A DNA stretch of 46,584 nt from Oscillospiraceae bacterium (GTDB lineage Bacteria > Bacillota > Clostridia > Oscillospirales > CAG-272): assembly GCA_015064285.1 (NCBI GenBank), contig SVSN01000017.1:1-46584 (forward strand). Direction: 5' to 3'. Shown here piece by piece: positions 26,251 through 35,208 of this stretch. How positions within the stretch are numbered: the stretch's first letter is position 1; each line of letters begins with the position of its first letter. The translations under genes and the position numbers were made by a program. Under the pieces are notes generated by a model, which saw nothing but the letters and a program-made list of their open reading frames with translations, had not been told where the DNA came from and did no database searches.

Positions 26251-28125
26251 TTATTCCTGTTCTTCCTCGAGCGTCCCGTTTTCCAGTTTTTCAGAGTATT
26301 CCCTGTAGTATTCTCTGATCGTACCTTTTTTGATCTCTTCGATAAAGATCTCGTGCTGATCTTTGTCTTCCGAGAAGTAGGAAACATTGCCGGATGCTAC
26401 AAAGTAGTAGTAGTTTGTATCGGCAGGGCTGAGCGCAGCCAGCATGGCACTGGCACTGGGATTGGCAATGGGTCCCGGCGGCAGTCCGGCATGCTGATAC
26501 GTATTGTAGGGCGTATCGTAGTCGGTACTGGTCAACTTGGGGCGTTCGCCGGTTTCATGCTGAATCGCATAAACGATCGTAGCGTCACTTTCCAGCATAG
26601 GTCTCTGTTTCCAGTACTTGAGTCGGTTGTGGAAAACAGAGGAAACTTTGAAGAATTCTGAAGGATTGGCAGCTTCCTTTTCGATCAGCGACGCCAGATT
26701 GATGATATCATCCACAGAATATCCCAGCAGTTCCGCCTGAATCTTATATTCTTCTGTGAAGATCTGTCCGAAACGCTTGAGAAGCTTGTTCAGCACCAGC
26801 ACTTCACTGGAAGAATTGTAGAAATCATACGTATCCGGGAACAGATAGCCGTCCAGACGATAAATCCGATCCGAATCCACCCCATCTTCTTCCAGCTTGT
26901 CAATAAACCAGTAGTCGAAATCGTAGTTCTGAATAGCATCCTCGTAACCTTCTCTGGTTCCGATGCCATAAGAAACCATCAGATCAATGATTTCATCGGT
27001 AGTAAACCCTTCAGGAATGGTAATCCGGGATACCCCCACCTTCGGCTGCGGCTTGAAGAACGCTCTCAGCTCGTCATAACTCATATTCGGGCTGACAACA
27101 TAATCACCGGCGATATACTCTCCGCTGTCTTTCTTGAGCTGTGCGTACAGTAGAAATACTTTCGGATATTCTATTACTTCATTCTCATAAAGTATCTGTG
27201 TAATATCGTCCAGGGTAGCATATTCCGGGATTTTTACATCTACAGAAACATCTGTCTTCACAAAGGCGAAAACATCATTGCCGACTTTGATGATTGCTAT
27301 GGCAAGGAAAATGGAAATAATGACTACAAAAATCATATATACCACAGCCTTGACAATGCTGACAACGGTATTTCCCCCTTCATCTTCGTAGACCACTTCG
27401 GTCCGTTCGAAACGCGGTGCTTTGGGTCTGATATTTTTAACCGCCACGTTTCCCGAAGAATACCCTGTACGCTGGATGGCAGAAATATCCGTGACACGGG
27501 TACTTCCCATCCGTCCAGATTCCGGCATTCTTCTTGCCTGCTGAGAAACTGCGGGTACAGGTCTCTGCATCTTTTGAACGACAGGTGCTCCCTGTCCCTG
27601 TTTTCCGGGAACAGCCGTACCATACTGAGAACTCGGCCGTACAGTCTGATTGGCTTGCATCGACTTGCCGGAAACCGAAAGTGTTCTCGGGGGTATGGAA
27701 ACATTTTGCGCTGCCTCACTCCGTGCTGCCGCAGGATTCTGCGAAACAGGACGTGCCTGAGCGGCAGGATTTACATTTACTGCAGCCTGTCCTGCTGCCA
27801 TACGGGACTGATTCCCATTCCCTGTGATATCATTTGAGTTTCGCTGCGGATACTGTCGGGGCATTGTCTGCCCGGGAATCGGCTTTTGCGGATGCTGTTG
27901 GCCTGCCGGTGCCGCCTGAGAACTCCGCGGGAGTGGCTGCCGGGGATCCTGCGATACGGGGGGATGGGGGGACTGTCCGTTCTGTCGTGCTGCTTCTGCA
28001 CGTTTCCGGTGCAGGCTCTGTTCATTGGCACGGTTTATCTGCTCTCTGAGAGAATCTGCCGTATTCCGTGGAACAGAGAACTGTCTTGTATCGCTGAAAT
28101 TCTTGTTATTACCTGATTTATCCGT
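26251..28125 (-). CDS. mltG: Endolytic transglycosylase MltG (YceG-like), apparent ACG start
   Basis: Terminates nascent glycan strands at the membrane. Family marks: LASLIEKEAANPSEF (catalytic Glu in IEKE), SVFHNRL, and YQHAGLPPGPIANPSASA. From the first in-frame ATG (27864) it has 537 residues, with one membrane segment at 168-194 of that version. That ATG has no ribosome binding site, and the frame stays open for 87 more codons to an ACG at 28125 that lies 8 nt after GGGAGG. The extension has the same Q/P/R-rich composition as the rest of the tail. No ATG, GTG or TTG lies near this site; the codons between the preceding protease stop and the ACG hold no start at all. ACG could be a true rare start, a T-to-C mutation, or a sequence error. 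With it, the protein has 624 residues. Confidence 0.93.
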   Translation of the reverse strand, partial: TDKSGNNKNFSDTRQFSVPRNTADSLREQINRANEQSLHRKRAEAARQNGQSPHPPVSQDPRQPLPRSSQAAPAGQQHPQKPIPGQTMPRQYPQRNSNDITGNGNQSRMAAGQAAVNVNPAAQARPVSQNPAAARSEAAQNVSIPPRTLSVSGKSMQANQTVRPSSQYGTAVPGKQGQGAPVVQKMQRPVPAVSQQARRMPESGRMGSTRVTDISAIQRTGYSSGNVAVKNIRPKAPRFERTEVVYEDEGGNTVVSIVKAVVYMIFVVIISIFLAIAIIKVGNDVFAFVKTDVSVDVKIPEYATLDDITQILYENEVIEYPKVFLLYAQLKKDSGEYIAGDYVVSPNMSYDELRAFFKPQPKVGVSRITIPEGFTTDEIIDLMVSYGIGTREGYEDAIQNYDFDYWFIDKLEEDGVDSDRIYRLDGYLFPDTYDFYNSSSEVLVLNKLLKRFGQIFTEEYKIQAELLGYSVDDIINLASLIEKEAANPSEFFKVSSVFHNRLKYWKQRPMLESDATIVYAIQHETGERPKLTSTDYDTPYNTYQHAGLPPGPIANPSASAMLAALSPADTNYYYFVASGNVSYFSEDKDQHEIFIEEIKKGTIREYYREYSEKLENGTLEEEQE

Positions 28126-28149
28126 AAGTCTTACCTCCCTTTCATGGGA

Positions 28150-29076
28150 TCATGTATGTACGCCGAATAGAGTAGCCGCCACATACAATACGACTACCGC
28201 AAGAAATGCCGGTGAGAACAAAGACTGTGCCAGTGACAGCATGGCACCGCCCTTCCTGCGAACCACATAATCCGATGGAACATTCTCCTGTGCATAACCT
28301 TCATACAGGTTTCCGGCTTCCACACACATAAGCACAGCTGCTGCCAGTGTGAAAAAACCGACAATAATAAGGAACAGAATCATGCTGATGCTCCGTTTTT
28401 CGGCAACATGGAGCACAAATTTTTCAAGGAAAAGCACAAATGCATTGTTAAGCGTATGAATCAGCATGGATGCGGGTAAAGATCTTGTAGCATACATAAC
28501 GCCTGCCAACACAAGACCTGAGAAAAAATACACCGGAAAACGCACAAAACTGAAATGTGACATGGCAAATGCCAGTGACGAAATCACAACTGCTGTAAAC
28601 ACACCCATGGTTTCGTAACTGCCCGCTGTGATTCCCCGAAAGAGCAGTTCTTCTGTAACAGCCGGCAGAATCGCAAAGGCCATTATTATATATAGCCCAT
28701 CAAAAACCCCGGCATTACGGGCAAATTCAGTATATACCGCACTGCTTCCTGCTGCAAAACTTTCCGGAAACAGGCCAAACATCCCCATACTGATCAACGC
28801 ACTGCCGCCAATAAGGAACACTGCCGCATACAGGAGGTAAAGCGCATGACCGGGTCTGGGCAATCTGAGCCGCAGTTTTGATCCGAAATCCCGCCCGCGG
28901 AGACGGCAGTAAAACAGAGCAGGCACTGCATATATGACAAGCTGCAGCACCACTACGGTCAGATAGGGATTTTCATCCATCCCCAAACGTTCTGTCGGTA
29001 TAAAGCCGACCAAATATAGAAGCATAAACACGAACACCAGAAACAGCGGTGTCCACAGCGTATCCCGGCTTTTCAC
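28150..29076 (-). CDS. CPBP (CAAX/Abi) intramembrane metalloprotease
   Basis: 308 residues, GTG start at 29076 with AAAGGA about 10 nt upstream. About eight membrane segments. The CPBP signature is complete: AVTEELLFRG (EExxxR, motif 1), FAMSHFSFVRF (motif 2 His) and LIHTLNNAFV (motif 3). These are membrane proteases or protein-processing factors, of which some give bacteriocin immunity; the substrate is unknown. It lies between the folate gene and mltG on one strand. Its stop codon (28150-28152) is in the same frame as mltG, with only eight codons between it and the proposed mltG start. Confidence 0.9.
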   Translation of the reverse strand: MKSRDTLWTPLFLVFVFMLLYLVGFIPTERLGMDENPYLTVVVLQLVIYAVPALFYCRLRGRDFGSKLRLRLPRPGHALYLLYAAVFLIGGSALISMGMFGLFPESFAAGSSAVYTEFARNAGVFDGLYIIMAFAILPAVTEELLFRGITAGSYETMGVFTAVVISSLAFAMSHFSFVRFPVYFFSGLVLAGVMYATRSLPASMLIHTLNNAFVLFLEKFVLHVAEKRSISMILFLIIVGFFTLAAAVLMCVEAGNLYEGYAQENVPSDYVVRRKGGAMLSLAQSLFSPAFLAVVVLYVAATLFGVHT

Positions 29077-29128
29077 GACAGTTTTTTCCTTTACCTGCAG
29101 ATTTTCAGTTTATATCGGTTCTACCGGT

Positions 29129-29719
29129 TTATTTCTTACTGTCCTTGGTAATCTTCACACCTTTTTCGGTCAGCAGAATGTCAACAGACACATCAAACCG
29201 GCCTCTGGGTACAACAGGCAGAATGTAATCTGAATATACGACACCAATGGTACATCCGGAGAAAGCGGACAGATACCGGTCATAAAATCCTTTGCCGTAT
29301 CCCAGGCGATACCCGGCTTTGTCATAAACCAGTCCCGGTACAAAGCATACAGCGGCACCGGTATCTTTTTCCGGCTCGTACATAGGTGCATCTTCTGCCG
29401 GCTCCAGAATTCCGTAGGAATCCACATGCAGTTCATCCAGAGACTGTACAATATGATATGTCATGGTGTGGGTTTTCTTATCACAGCGGGGGAAGCAGAC
29501 CTTCTTGCCTTTTTCCAGCGCCAGCTGCGCGATGGCATTCACATCGATCTCACCTTCCGTAGCAGCATACAGCAGAACGTATTCCGCATACCGGAAGCTG
29601 ACAAGACCTTCCGCCACATGACAGATTGCATCGTCCCGTCTGTGCCGTTCTTCTACAGACATTTCCAGACGGCGCTGCTTATATTCTTCTCTGATATCGT
29701 CTTTTTGTTTCTTAATCAT
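29129..29719 (-). CDS. 5-formyltetrahydrofolate cyclo-ligase
   Basis: 196 residues. Converts 5-formyl-THF to 5,10-methenyl-THF with ATP. N-terminal basic helix KDDIREEYKQRRLEMS, then VLLYAATEGEIDV, CFPRC, and the family signature CFVPGLVYDKAGYRLGYGKGFYDRYL. Its ATG overlaps the stop of the DJ-1 gene by 4 bp (ATGA), so the two are coupled. Confidence 0.95.
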   Translation of the reverse strand: MIKKQKDDIREEYKQRRLEMSVEERHRRDDAICHVAEGLVSFRYAEYVLLYAATEGEIDVNAIAQLALEKGKKVCFPRCDKKTHTMTYHIVQSLDELHVDSYGILEPAEDAPMYEPEKDTGAAVCFVPGLVYDKAGYRLGYGKGFYDRYLSAFSGCTIGVVYSDYILPVVPRGRFDVSVDILLTEKGVKITKDSKK

Positions 29720-30291
29720 ACTCTGTCAGCAAGGATGGCGCTGAGAATGGCCTCCTCCTTTTCCGCTCCTTTCATCATACGGATCAGTGCACCGCCGAAC
29801 TGCATGGCAGCACCCATTCCGCAGCCGGTAATCACGTTGCCGTCTATCGCTACAGCGCAGTCCTGTACATCGGCGCCTTCCAGATATTCTTCAAAACCGG
29901 GATAACATACCGCTTTCTTCCCGGACAGATATCCTCTTTTTCCGAGAACCATAGGCGCTGCACAGATGGCAGCCATATACGCACCCTTGTCCGCTGCCGT
30001 TTTCAGATACCGTTCCACAAGTGCGGAACCGTCCAGATGCCTGGAACCCGGCATACCGCCCGGCAGGATCACCATTTCCAGATCTCCCGGTACCGGCTGT
30101 GCTGCCATTTCGGTATAGCTTTTGTCTGCCATCACACCGATTCCGTGAGAACCGGTCACCAGTTTATCCGTGCTCTGGGGATCCGGATGGACGGCGATGG
30201 TGGTCACTTCCAGTCCGGCACGACGCAGCATATCGATAGGGCAAAGGGCTTCGATCTCTTCAAAACCATCCGCCAGAAAAGTATAAATCAT
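29716..30291 (-). CDS. DJ-1/PfpI (YajL-type) family protein
   Basis: 191 residues; GGAGG lies 7 nt before the ATG. The DJ-1 fold is clear: FLADGFEEIEALCPIDMLRRAG (with the conserved acidic residue), LPGGMPGSRHL, and the nucleophile elbow AAICAAPMVL with the reactive Cys. These proteins are linked to deglycase, chaperone or thiol stress roles, which remain debated. First gene of a likely operon with 5-FCL, the CPBP protease and mltG. Confidence 0.92.
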   Translation of the reverse strand: MIYTFLADGFEEIEALCPIDMLRRAGLEVTTIAVHPDPQSTDKLVTGSHGIGVMADKSYTEMAAQPVPGDLEMVILPGGMPGSRHLDGSALVERYLKTAADKGAYMAAICAAPMVLGKRGYLSGKKAVCYPGFEEYLEGADVQDCAVAIDGNVITGCGMGAAMQFGGALIRMMKGAEKEEAILSAILADRV

Positions 30292-30357
30292 GCAGAAACC
30301 TCCATACTTCCACGCCTCACTTCCCGCAGGACGAGCACGCCATGTTCTTTTTATCCT

Positions 30358-30381
30358 ATTATAACATTATTCCCCGGTCAA
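30358..30381 (-). promoter_or_regulatory. Promoter of the DJ-1 gene unit
   Basis: Minus strand TATAAT (30363-30358) preceded by TG one base away, an extended -10. TTGACC (30381-30376) lies upstream: too close for that -10, but 17 bp from an alternative TAGGAT, so the exact -10 is not certain. Confidence 0.5.
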
Positions 30382-30437
30382 GCGGTTAACAATCCATAAA
30401 TTTTCTGTTTTCAACCAAAGAATTGTTTGTGTTTTCC

Positions 30438-31109
30438 TTATGACAGCAGATCCGCAAGGGCATCCTGAATGGTTTTTCCGATTGTTTCCACCGGGTACTG
30501 CTTCCCTTCGTCATCCGCACAGGAAATCACCGTCCAGCCACAGGCTTCAGCCACATAAAGAGCTGCCTCCCGGCATCTGTGAAGATATTCACGGTCTTTT
30601 TCATGGATATCCTTGCTCACCCCGGTTTCCCGGCTTCTCTTTTCCACATTGGCATCGGACACGCTCTGGGGTACATCCACCAGGATCACCCGATCCGGTG
30701 CAGGCAGTCCCAGTTTTGTGTATTCAAAATCCCAAAGCCAGGCGAGGAATCCGTCCCAGTCCGCTCTGTCCATTTTGGAAAGCTGGTGATAGGCGTTGGC
30801 GGTAGTGTACCGATTGGCAATAATCACGGTATCCGGATCCAGATAGTCCTTCTGCCAGTCCTGACGATAGCTCACATACCGGTCAGCGGCGAAAAACATG
30901 GATGCGGCATAGGCGCCTGTGTCTTCCGGTTTGCCGCCCAGACCTCCGCTTAAATACAGTTCCACCAGAGAAGCACCGTCGCTTCCGTATTTCGGAAAAT
31001 CGATCAGGCGAACCTTCTTTCCGGCTTTTATCAGATTGTCTGCCAGATAGCGGCTCTGGGTTCCTTTTCCGGAACCGTCCAGCCCTTCCAGCACGATCAG
31101 TTTACCCAT
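30438..31109 (-). CDS. tmk: Thymidylate kinase
   Basis: 223 residues. Phosphorylates dTMP to dTDP. P-loop VLEGLDGSGKGTQS at residues 6-19, FPKYG, MFFAADRYVS and ANRYTTANAYHQ are typical of the family. The ribosome binding site is weak. It lies 63 bp after ftsK on the same strand and is probably cotranscribed with it. Another deoxynucleoside kinase of the fold is possible but less likely given the EGLDGSGK loop and length. Confidence 0.92.
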   Translation of the reverse strand: MGKLIVLEGLDGSGKGTQSRYLADNLIKAGKKVRLIDFPKYGSDGASLVELYLSGGLGGKPEDTGAYAASMFFAADRYVSYRQDWQKDYLDPDTVIIANRYTTANAYHQLSKMDRADWDGFLAWLWDFEYTKLGLPAPDRVILVDVPQSVSDANVEKRSRETGVSKDIHEKDREYLHRCREAALYVAEACGWTVISCADDEGKQYPVETIGKTIQDALADLLS

Positions 31110-31172
31110 AATTCCAATACTCTTTTCTAAAATTTACTGCCATCCCGGCAGAGAAGGGAATCCATCCGGTGC

Positions 31173-34169
31173 TTATTCCATTTCGTTATTCAGCACCAGT
31201 TCCATAAACTCCTGTTTGGTAATCAGCACTTTGCGGGGACGCTGGCCGTCCGGCGGGCTAACATATCCCATCTGTTCCATACGGTCAATCAGCTTGGCGG
31301 CACGTCCGTACCCCAGCTGCAGTCTGCGCTGGATCAAAGAAGTGGAAATCTTGCCGGATTCCACGGCCAGTTCCAGAGCCTGCCGGAGCATGGGATCGTC
31401 TTCTCCGCCGTCACCGTCAGAAGAAGCTCCACCGCTGGAGGAATTGCCCTTCTTCCCGGCACCGCATCTGGCTGCTTCCATTTCAATCTGCTCCAGAACC
31501 TCATCGGAATAGGAGCCGCTCTTCTGGTTCATATTCTTTATGTAGGCAACCACTTCTTCCACATCGGATTCGGATACAAATGCACCCTGCACACGCATAG
31601 GCTTGGCGGCACCTACGGGATTGAACAGCATGTCCCCGCGGCCAATCAGATTTTCCGCACCGCCTCTGTCGATGATGGTACGGGAGTCGATCTGGGAAGC
31701 CACGGTAAAGGCAATTCTTGAGGGAATATTCGCCTTGATCAGCCCAGTGATAACATCCACGGAAGGACGCTGGGTACCGATGATCAGGTGCATCCCGGCG
31801 GCTCTTGCCTTCTGCGCCAGACGGCAGATGGATTCTTCCACGTCGTCAGGGGCTGTCATCATCAGGTCAGCAAGCTCATCGATGATAATCACAATCTGCG
31901 GCAGGAATTCGTAATCCGGGTCGTCCTTGGTTACTTCATTGAACATTTTCACATCCCGGACGCCCACCGCTTCGATAAGGCCGAAACGCCGTTCCATTTC
32001 CCCCACTGCCCAGGACAGGGAACCTGCGGCCTTTTTGGGTTCGCTTACAACCGGCACCAGCAGATGAGGAATCCCGTTGTAAATGCTCAGTTCTACTTTC
32101 TTGGGGTCTACCAGAATCAGCTTCACTTCTTCGGGGCTGGCCTTGTACAGAAGGCTTACCACCAGAGAGTTGATGCAGACAGACTTACCCATACCGGTAG
32201 CCCCCGCAATCAGCAGGTGGGGCATTTTGGCAATATCGAAATACACCGCTTCTCCGGCTACATCTTCGCCGAGACAGCAGGTCAGCTTGCTCTTGGCACC
32301 GGTAAAGGCTTCCGACTGGATCAGCGTCCGCAGGTGTACCGTAGACTGTTTCTTGTTGGGAACTTCAATCCCTACAGCGGCTTTTCCGGGAATAGGCGCT
32401 TCGATACGCACACCGGTAGTAGCCAGATTCAGGGCAATATCATCCACCAGATTGGAGATGGAACGCACCTTGGTACCCATTTCCGGCTTCAGTTCATACC
32501 GGGTAATGGTCGGCCCACGGGAAATATTTTCAATTTTGGTGTTGACATGGAAGCTCTTCAGGGTTTCCACCAGTTTCACAGCATTATCCTGCAGTTCTTC
32601 CTTGATATCCACCGGTTCATCGTTCAGATCTTCTGTCAGGATCTCAATAGGCGGATAATTGTACGGCACAGGCGCAGCTTTCTTAGCGGCTGCTTTCTGC
32701 TCTTCCGCACCGCTTGCCATGATTTCACGGTTCACTTCCATGGAGGAAGGCTTATCTTCCTTTTTCAGATAGGCTTCCGAGAGACGATCCAGCAGTTCCG
32801 CATCTTCAGGGTTGACGAAAAAGCCGGACAGGTCAAAGGACTCTGCCGTTTCTTCCGGTGTTTCTGCCGGGGCAGGTTCTTCTTTCTTTTCGGCTGCTGC
32901 AGACTTATCCTGCTCCGCAGGACGGACGAATTCCACACAGTTTTCCAGAGGCTCACCCTCCTCATACCAGGGCACATCGTCGCCTTCCGGAGAAACAGGC
33001 TCCAGACTGGGTGTTGTTTCCGCCTGCAGTACTTCCCCGGTGGATGTGTTTACCTGCATCTCACCTTCCTCAGTATGCAGAATCTCCACGGGTACAGCAA
33101 CACTTTCTTTCTGTGTCAGATCCACACCGGACTTTTTCGCGGATTTTTCCACCCGTTCTCTGGTCCGGCGCATAACTTCATCAAAGATTTTTTCATCCAC
33201 TACACCGGAATTGGTTTCTTCAGTTTCCGATACGGGAATATCCACTTCTTTTCCGGAAACTTCCGGATCATTTTCCATGTCATCCAGGGGAATATCGGTA
33301 ATCTTACGGCGCTTTACACGGTAAACCGTAGGCTGGGGTGCAGGCATGGCAACCTGGCTGCCGCCGGCATAGGTTTCCGCCTGTGCAGCCGCTTCTGCGG
33401 CTCTTGCCGCCTGCTGCGCTTCTCTTTCCGCCAGCCGGGCTTCTTTTTCCCTCTGTTTCTTTTCCCGGAGATACGCAGCATATTCTTCTTCCCGGATCCG
33501 GTTCCGTTCTGCCAGACCACCGGAACGGGGTTTCTGGGCTTTCTTCTTTTCCTGCCGTTTTTCACCGGCGACACGGATCTTATATAGAATTGTCACCCAA
33601 AGTCCTCTGGGCGTAATGCCGAACAGGAATAAGAACAATACAAACAGCAGACCGAACGCAATCACGAGTGTACAGGCTTTCCCGAATCCACGGATAAACA
33701 GCACACCAAGCCAGCCGCCGAATACACCGCCGCCGCGAAACGCTACGCCGCTGCGGAACAGTTCTGCCGGATGGAATGTATCCGGGCCGCCTCCGAAAAT
33801 ATGAGCAAGCTGTGCTGTAAATAAAGCGATGACAACCGCTGTAATCACCTTCCAGCGCAGCATACCGCTTTCCCATTCCGCCCGCCACAAAAATGCCAGA
33901 ATCAGGAAATAGATAGGCAGTGTATAGGCGATCACACCAAACAGACCGCAGAACAGCTTCTGGATTCCGCCGCCGACAATACCGTCTCCGGCCAGCATGC
34001 AGACAGCCAGAAGAATACCCACAACGGACATAATATACGGACCTGCCTGTCTTGCAAACAGATGATCCCCGCCTTCCCTGCGGACAGTCGTTTTTTCCGC
34101 TTTACCGGATGTTTTTTTCGCGGAAGTGTTCCGTCCGTTGGACTTCTTCCCTGTGCTCTTCTGCGCCAT
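31173..34169 (-). CDS. ftsK: DNA translocase FtsK/SpoIIIE
   Basis: 998 residues from the ATG at 34169 (AGGA 7-8 nt upstream). Residues 45-190 hold about four membrane segments; 205-500 is a charged linker rich in K, E and A; the motor follows with Walker A AGATGMGKSVCINS (about 655-668) and Walker B IVIIIDELADLMM. The last 70 residues are the winged-helix gamma domain (LELAVESGKISTSLIQRRLQLGYGRAAKLIDRMEQMG) that reads DNA polarity. It pumps chromosome DNA through the septum. The frame is open for 46 more codons upstream, with CPFCGG, up to an ATG at 34307 right next to the predicted start of transcription; I do not think that part is translated. Confidence 0.97.
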   Translation of the reverse strand: MAQKSTGKKSNGRNTSAKKTSGKAEKTTVRREGGDHLFARQAGPYIMSVVGILLAVCMLAGDGIVGGGIQKLFCGLFGVIAYTLPIYFLILAFLWRAEWESGMLRWKVITAVVIALFTAQLAHIFGGGPDTFHPAELFRSGVAFRGGGVFGGWLGVLFIRGFGKACTLVIAFGLLFVLFLFLFGITPRGLWVTILYKIRVAGEKRQEKKKAQKPRSGGLAERNRIREEEYAAYLREKKQREKEARLAEREAQQAARAAEAAAQAETYAGGSQVAMPAPQPTVYRVKRRKITDIPLDDMENDPEVSGKEVDIPVSETEETNSGVVDEKIFDEVMRRTRERVEKSAKKSGVDLTQKESVAVPVEILHTEEGEMQVNTSTGEVLQAETTPSLEPVSPEGDDVPWYEEGEPLENCVEFVRPAEQDKSAAAEKKEEPAPAETPEETAESFDLSGFFVNPEDAELLDRLSEAYLKKEDKPSSMEVNREIMASGAEEQKAAAKKAAPVPYNYPPIEILTEDLNDEPVDIKEELQDNAVKLVETLKSFHVNTKIENISRGPTITRYELKPEMGTKVRSISNLVDDIALNLATTGVRIEAPIPGKAAVGIEVPNKKQSTVHLRTLIQSEAFTGAKSKLTCCLGEDVAGEAVYFDIAKMPHLLIAGATGMGKSVCINSLVVSLLYKASPEEVKLILVDPKKVELSIYNGIPHLLVPVVSEPKKAAGSLSWAVGEMERRFGLIEAVGVRDVKMFNEVTKDDPDYEFLPQIVIIIDELADLMMTAPDDVEESICRLAQKARAAGMHLIIGTQRPSVDVITGLIKANIPSRIAFTVASQIDSRTIIDRGGAENLIGRGDMLFNPVGAAKPMRVQGAFVSESDVEEVVAYIKNMNQKSGSYSDEVLEQIEMEAARCGAGKKGNSSSGGASSDGDGGEDDPMLRQALELAVESGKISTSLIQRRLQLGYGRAAKLIDRMEQMGYVSPPDGQRPRKVLITKQEFMELVLNNEME

Positions 34170-34187
34170 AACTGCTTCCTTTCCCTT

Positions 34188-34206
34188 GCCGGAAATCATA
34201 TCCGGC
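34188..34206 (-). other. Hairpin just before the ftsK ribosome binding site
   Basis: GCCGGA and TCCGGC pair with a 7-nt loop, ending a few bases before the AAAGGA site. It may affect translation start. Confidence 0.3.
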
Positions 34207-34316
34207 ACGTTGTTGTCCTGTGTAACCGATAATCCGCCGCAAAACGGGCATACTGATACCGGAAGGTATTCTTTCTCCGGGATACCCACAGCCGCAAAAA
34301 TCGGCATGATACATAT

Positions 34317-34345
34317 ATTGTACCATGAATGCGCGGAAAATTCAA
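34317..34345 (-). promoter_or_regulatory. Promoter of ftsK-tmk
   Basis: Minus strand TTGAAT (34345-34340), 17-bp spacer, TACAAT (34322-34317). The leader to the ATG at 34169 would be about 140 nt. Confidence 0.65.
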
Positions 34346-34408
34346 GATGAAAAACAAATATTCTCCGGGGAAAGGACTATCCGAAAACTGTTGAAAACAG
34401 AGGTTTTG

Positions 34409-34789
34409 ATGAATATTGTTCCGGAAAGAAAAACAGTACACCGGGTTCTTCTGTATCTGCTGACCGGACTGTGTGCCGGTTTTGTCAACGGGCTGGCGGG
34501 AACGGGCGCCGGCGTGGTATTTCTGCTCACATTCGGTCTCTTCGGCGGCGGAATTACAAAAACGATCTTCTCCCTCTCGATGGCCTGTGTGGTGCCGCTC
34601 TCCGCAGTATCCCTGATCACCTATCCGCCGCCCACCCGTGAAACACTATCCATGCTGCCATGGCTTTTTATCGCGGCGGTTTCCGGAGGGCTTTGCGGTG
34701 GGTGGATCCAGAGAAAAATACAGGTAAAAATACTGAAATGGATGTTTGCGGTTCTGGTTATATGGGCCGGACTGCGGATGCTGTTTTAA
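34409..34789 (+). CDS. Half-size TauE/SafE (TSUP) permease, first of pair
   Basis: 126 residues from the ATG at 34409 (GAGG 5 nt upstream). About four membrane segments. GLCAGFVNGLAGTGAGVVFLL is the conserved N-terminal repeat motif of TSUP transporters, and CGGWIQRKIQVKILKWMFAVLVIWAGLRML resembles the end of a half. Full TauE/SafE proteins have about 250 residues made of two such halves; here each half is a separate gene. Members export or import sulfite, sulfonates or other small anions; the substrate here is unknown. Confidence 0.8.
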   Translation: MNIVPERKTVHRVLLYLLTGLCAGFVNGLAGTGAGVVFLLTFGLFGGGITKTIFSLSMACVVPLSAVSLITYPPPTRETLSMLPWLFIAAVSGGLCGGWIQRKIQVKILKWMFAVLVIWAGLRMLF

Positions 34790-34808
34790 CAGATGCAGGA
34801 GGAGTATT

Positions 34809-35201
34809 ATGAATATACGGGATATCGGCATGTGTTTTCTACTGTCCGCCATCGCGGGAACCGGGGTGGGCGGCGGCGGTCTGTTTATGATCTATCTCAC
34901 AGGCCCTATGGGTTTTTCCCAGCTTCCTGCACAGGCCGTCAACCTTTTTTATTTCATGGCAGCGGCAGTTCCCTCTGTCCTCACCAGATTCCGTACACTT
35001 CCTTTTCGCCTGACAGGTCTGTGTATTGCAGGGGGGATTCCGGGGGTCATACTGGGCAGTTATGTCAGAAATCTGCTGCCGGAAGAAATGCTTGCAAAAA
35101 TTTTCGGTATCCTGCTGGCAGCAAGTGGTGCGGCGGTGTTTTTCATCCGGGAAAGAAAAGAGAAAAAGCCACAGAATAGTGACTTTTTCAAAACAGAATA
35201 A
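34809..35201 (+). CDS. Half-size TauE/SafE (TSUP) permease, second of pair
   Basis: 130 residues; AGGAGG lies just before the ATG, 19 bp after the previous stop. About four membrane segments with the same plan as its neighbour: LLSAIAGTGVGGGGLFMIYL at the start and GGIPGVILGSYVRNLLPEEMLAKIFGILL later. Likely forms a heteromer with the upstream gene product to make a whole permease. Its 3' end is 7 bp from the end of the convergent PHP gene, with no terminator visible between. Confidence 0.8.
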   Translation: MNIRDIGMCFLLSAIAGTGVGGGGLFMIYLTGPMGFSQLPAQAVNLFYFMAAAVPSVLTRFRTLPFRLTGLCIAGGIPGVILGSYVRNLLPEEMLAKIFGILLAASGAAVFFIRERKEKKPQNSDFFKTE

Positions 35202-35208
35202 TTCTTTT

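Noticed and set aside
31788-33587. Long open frame (599 codons) antisense to ftsK
   Set aside because: His/Phe/Gly-rich shadow of the ftsK linker and motor; no domain or promoter.
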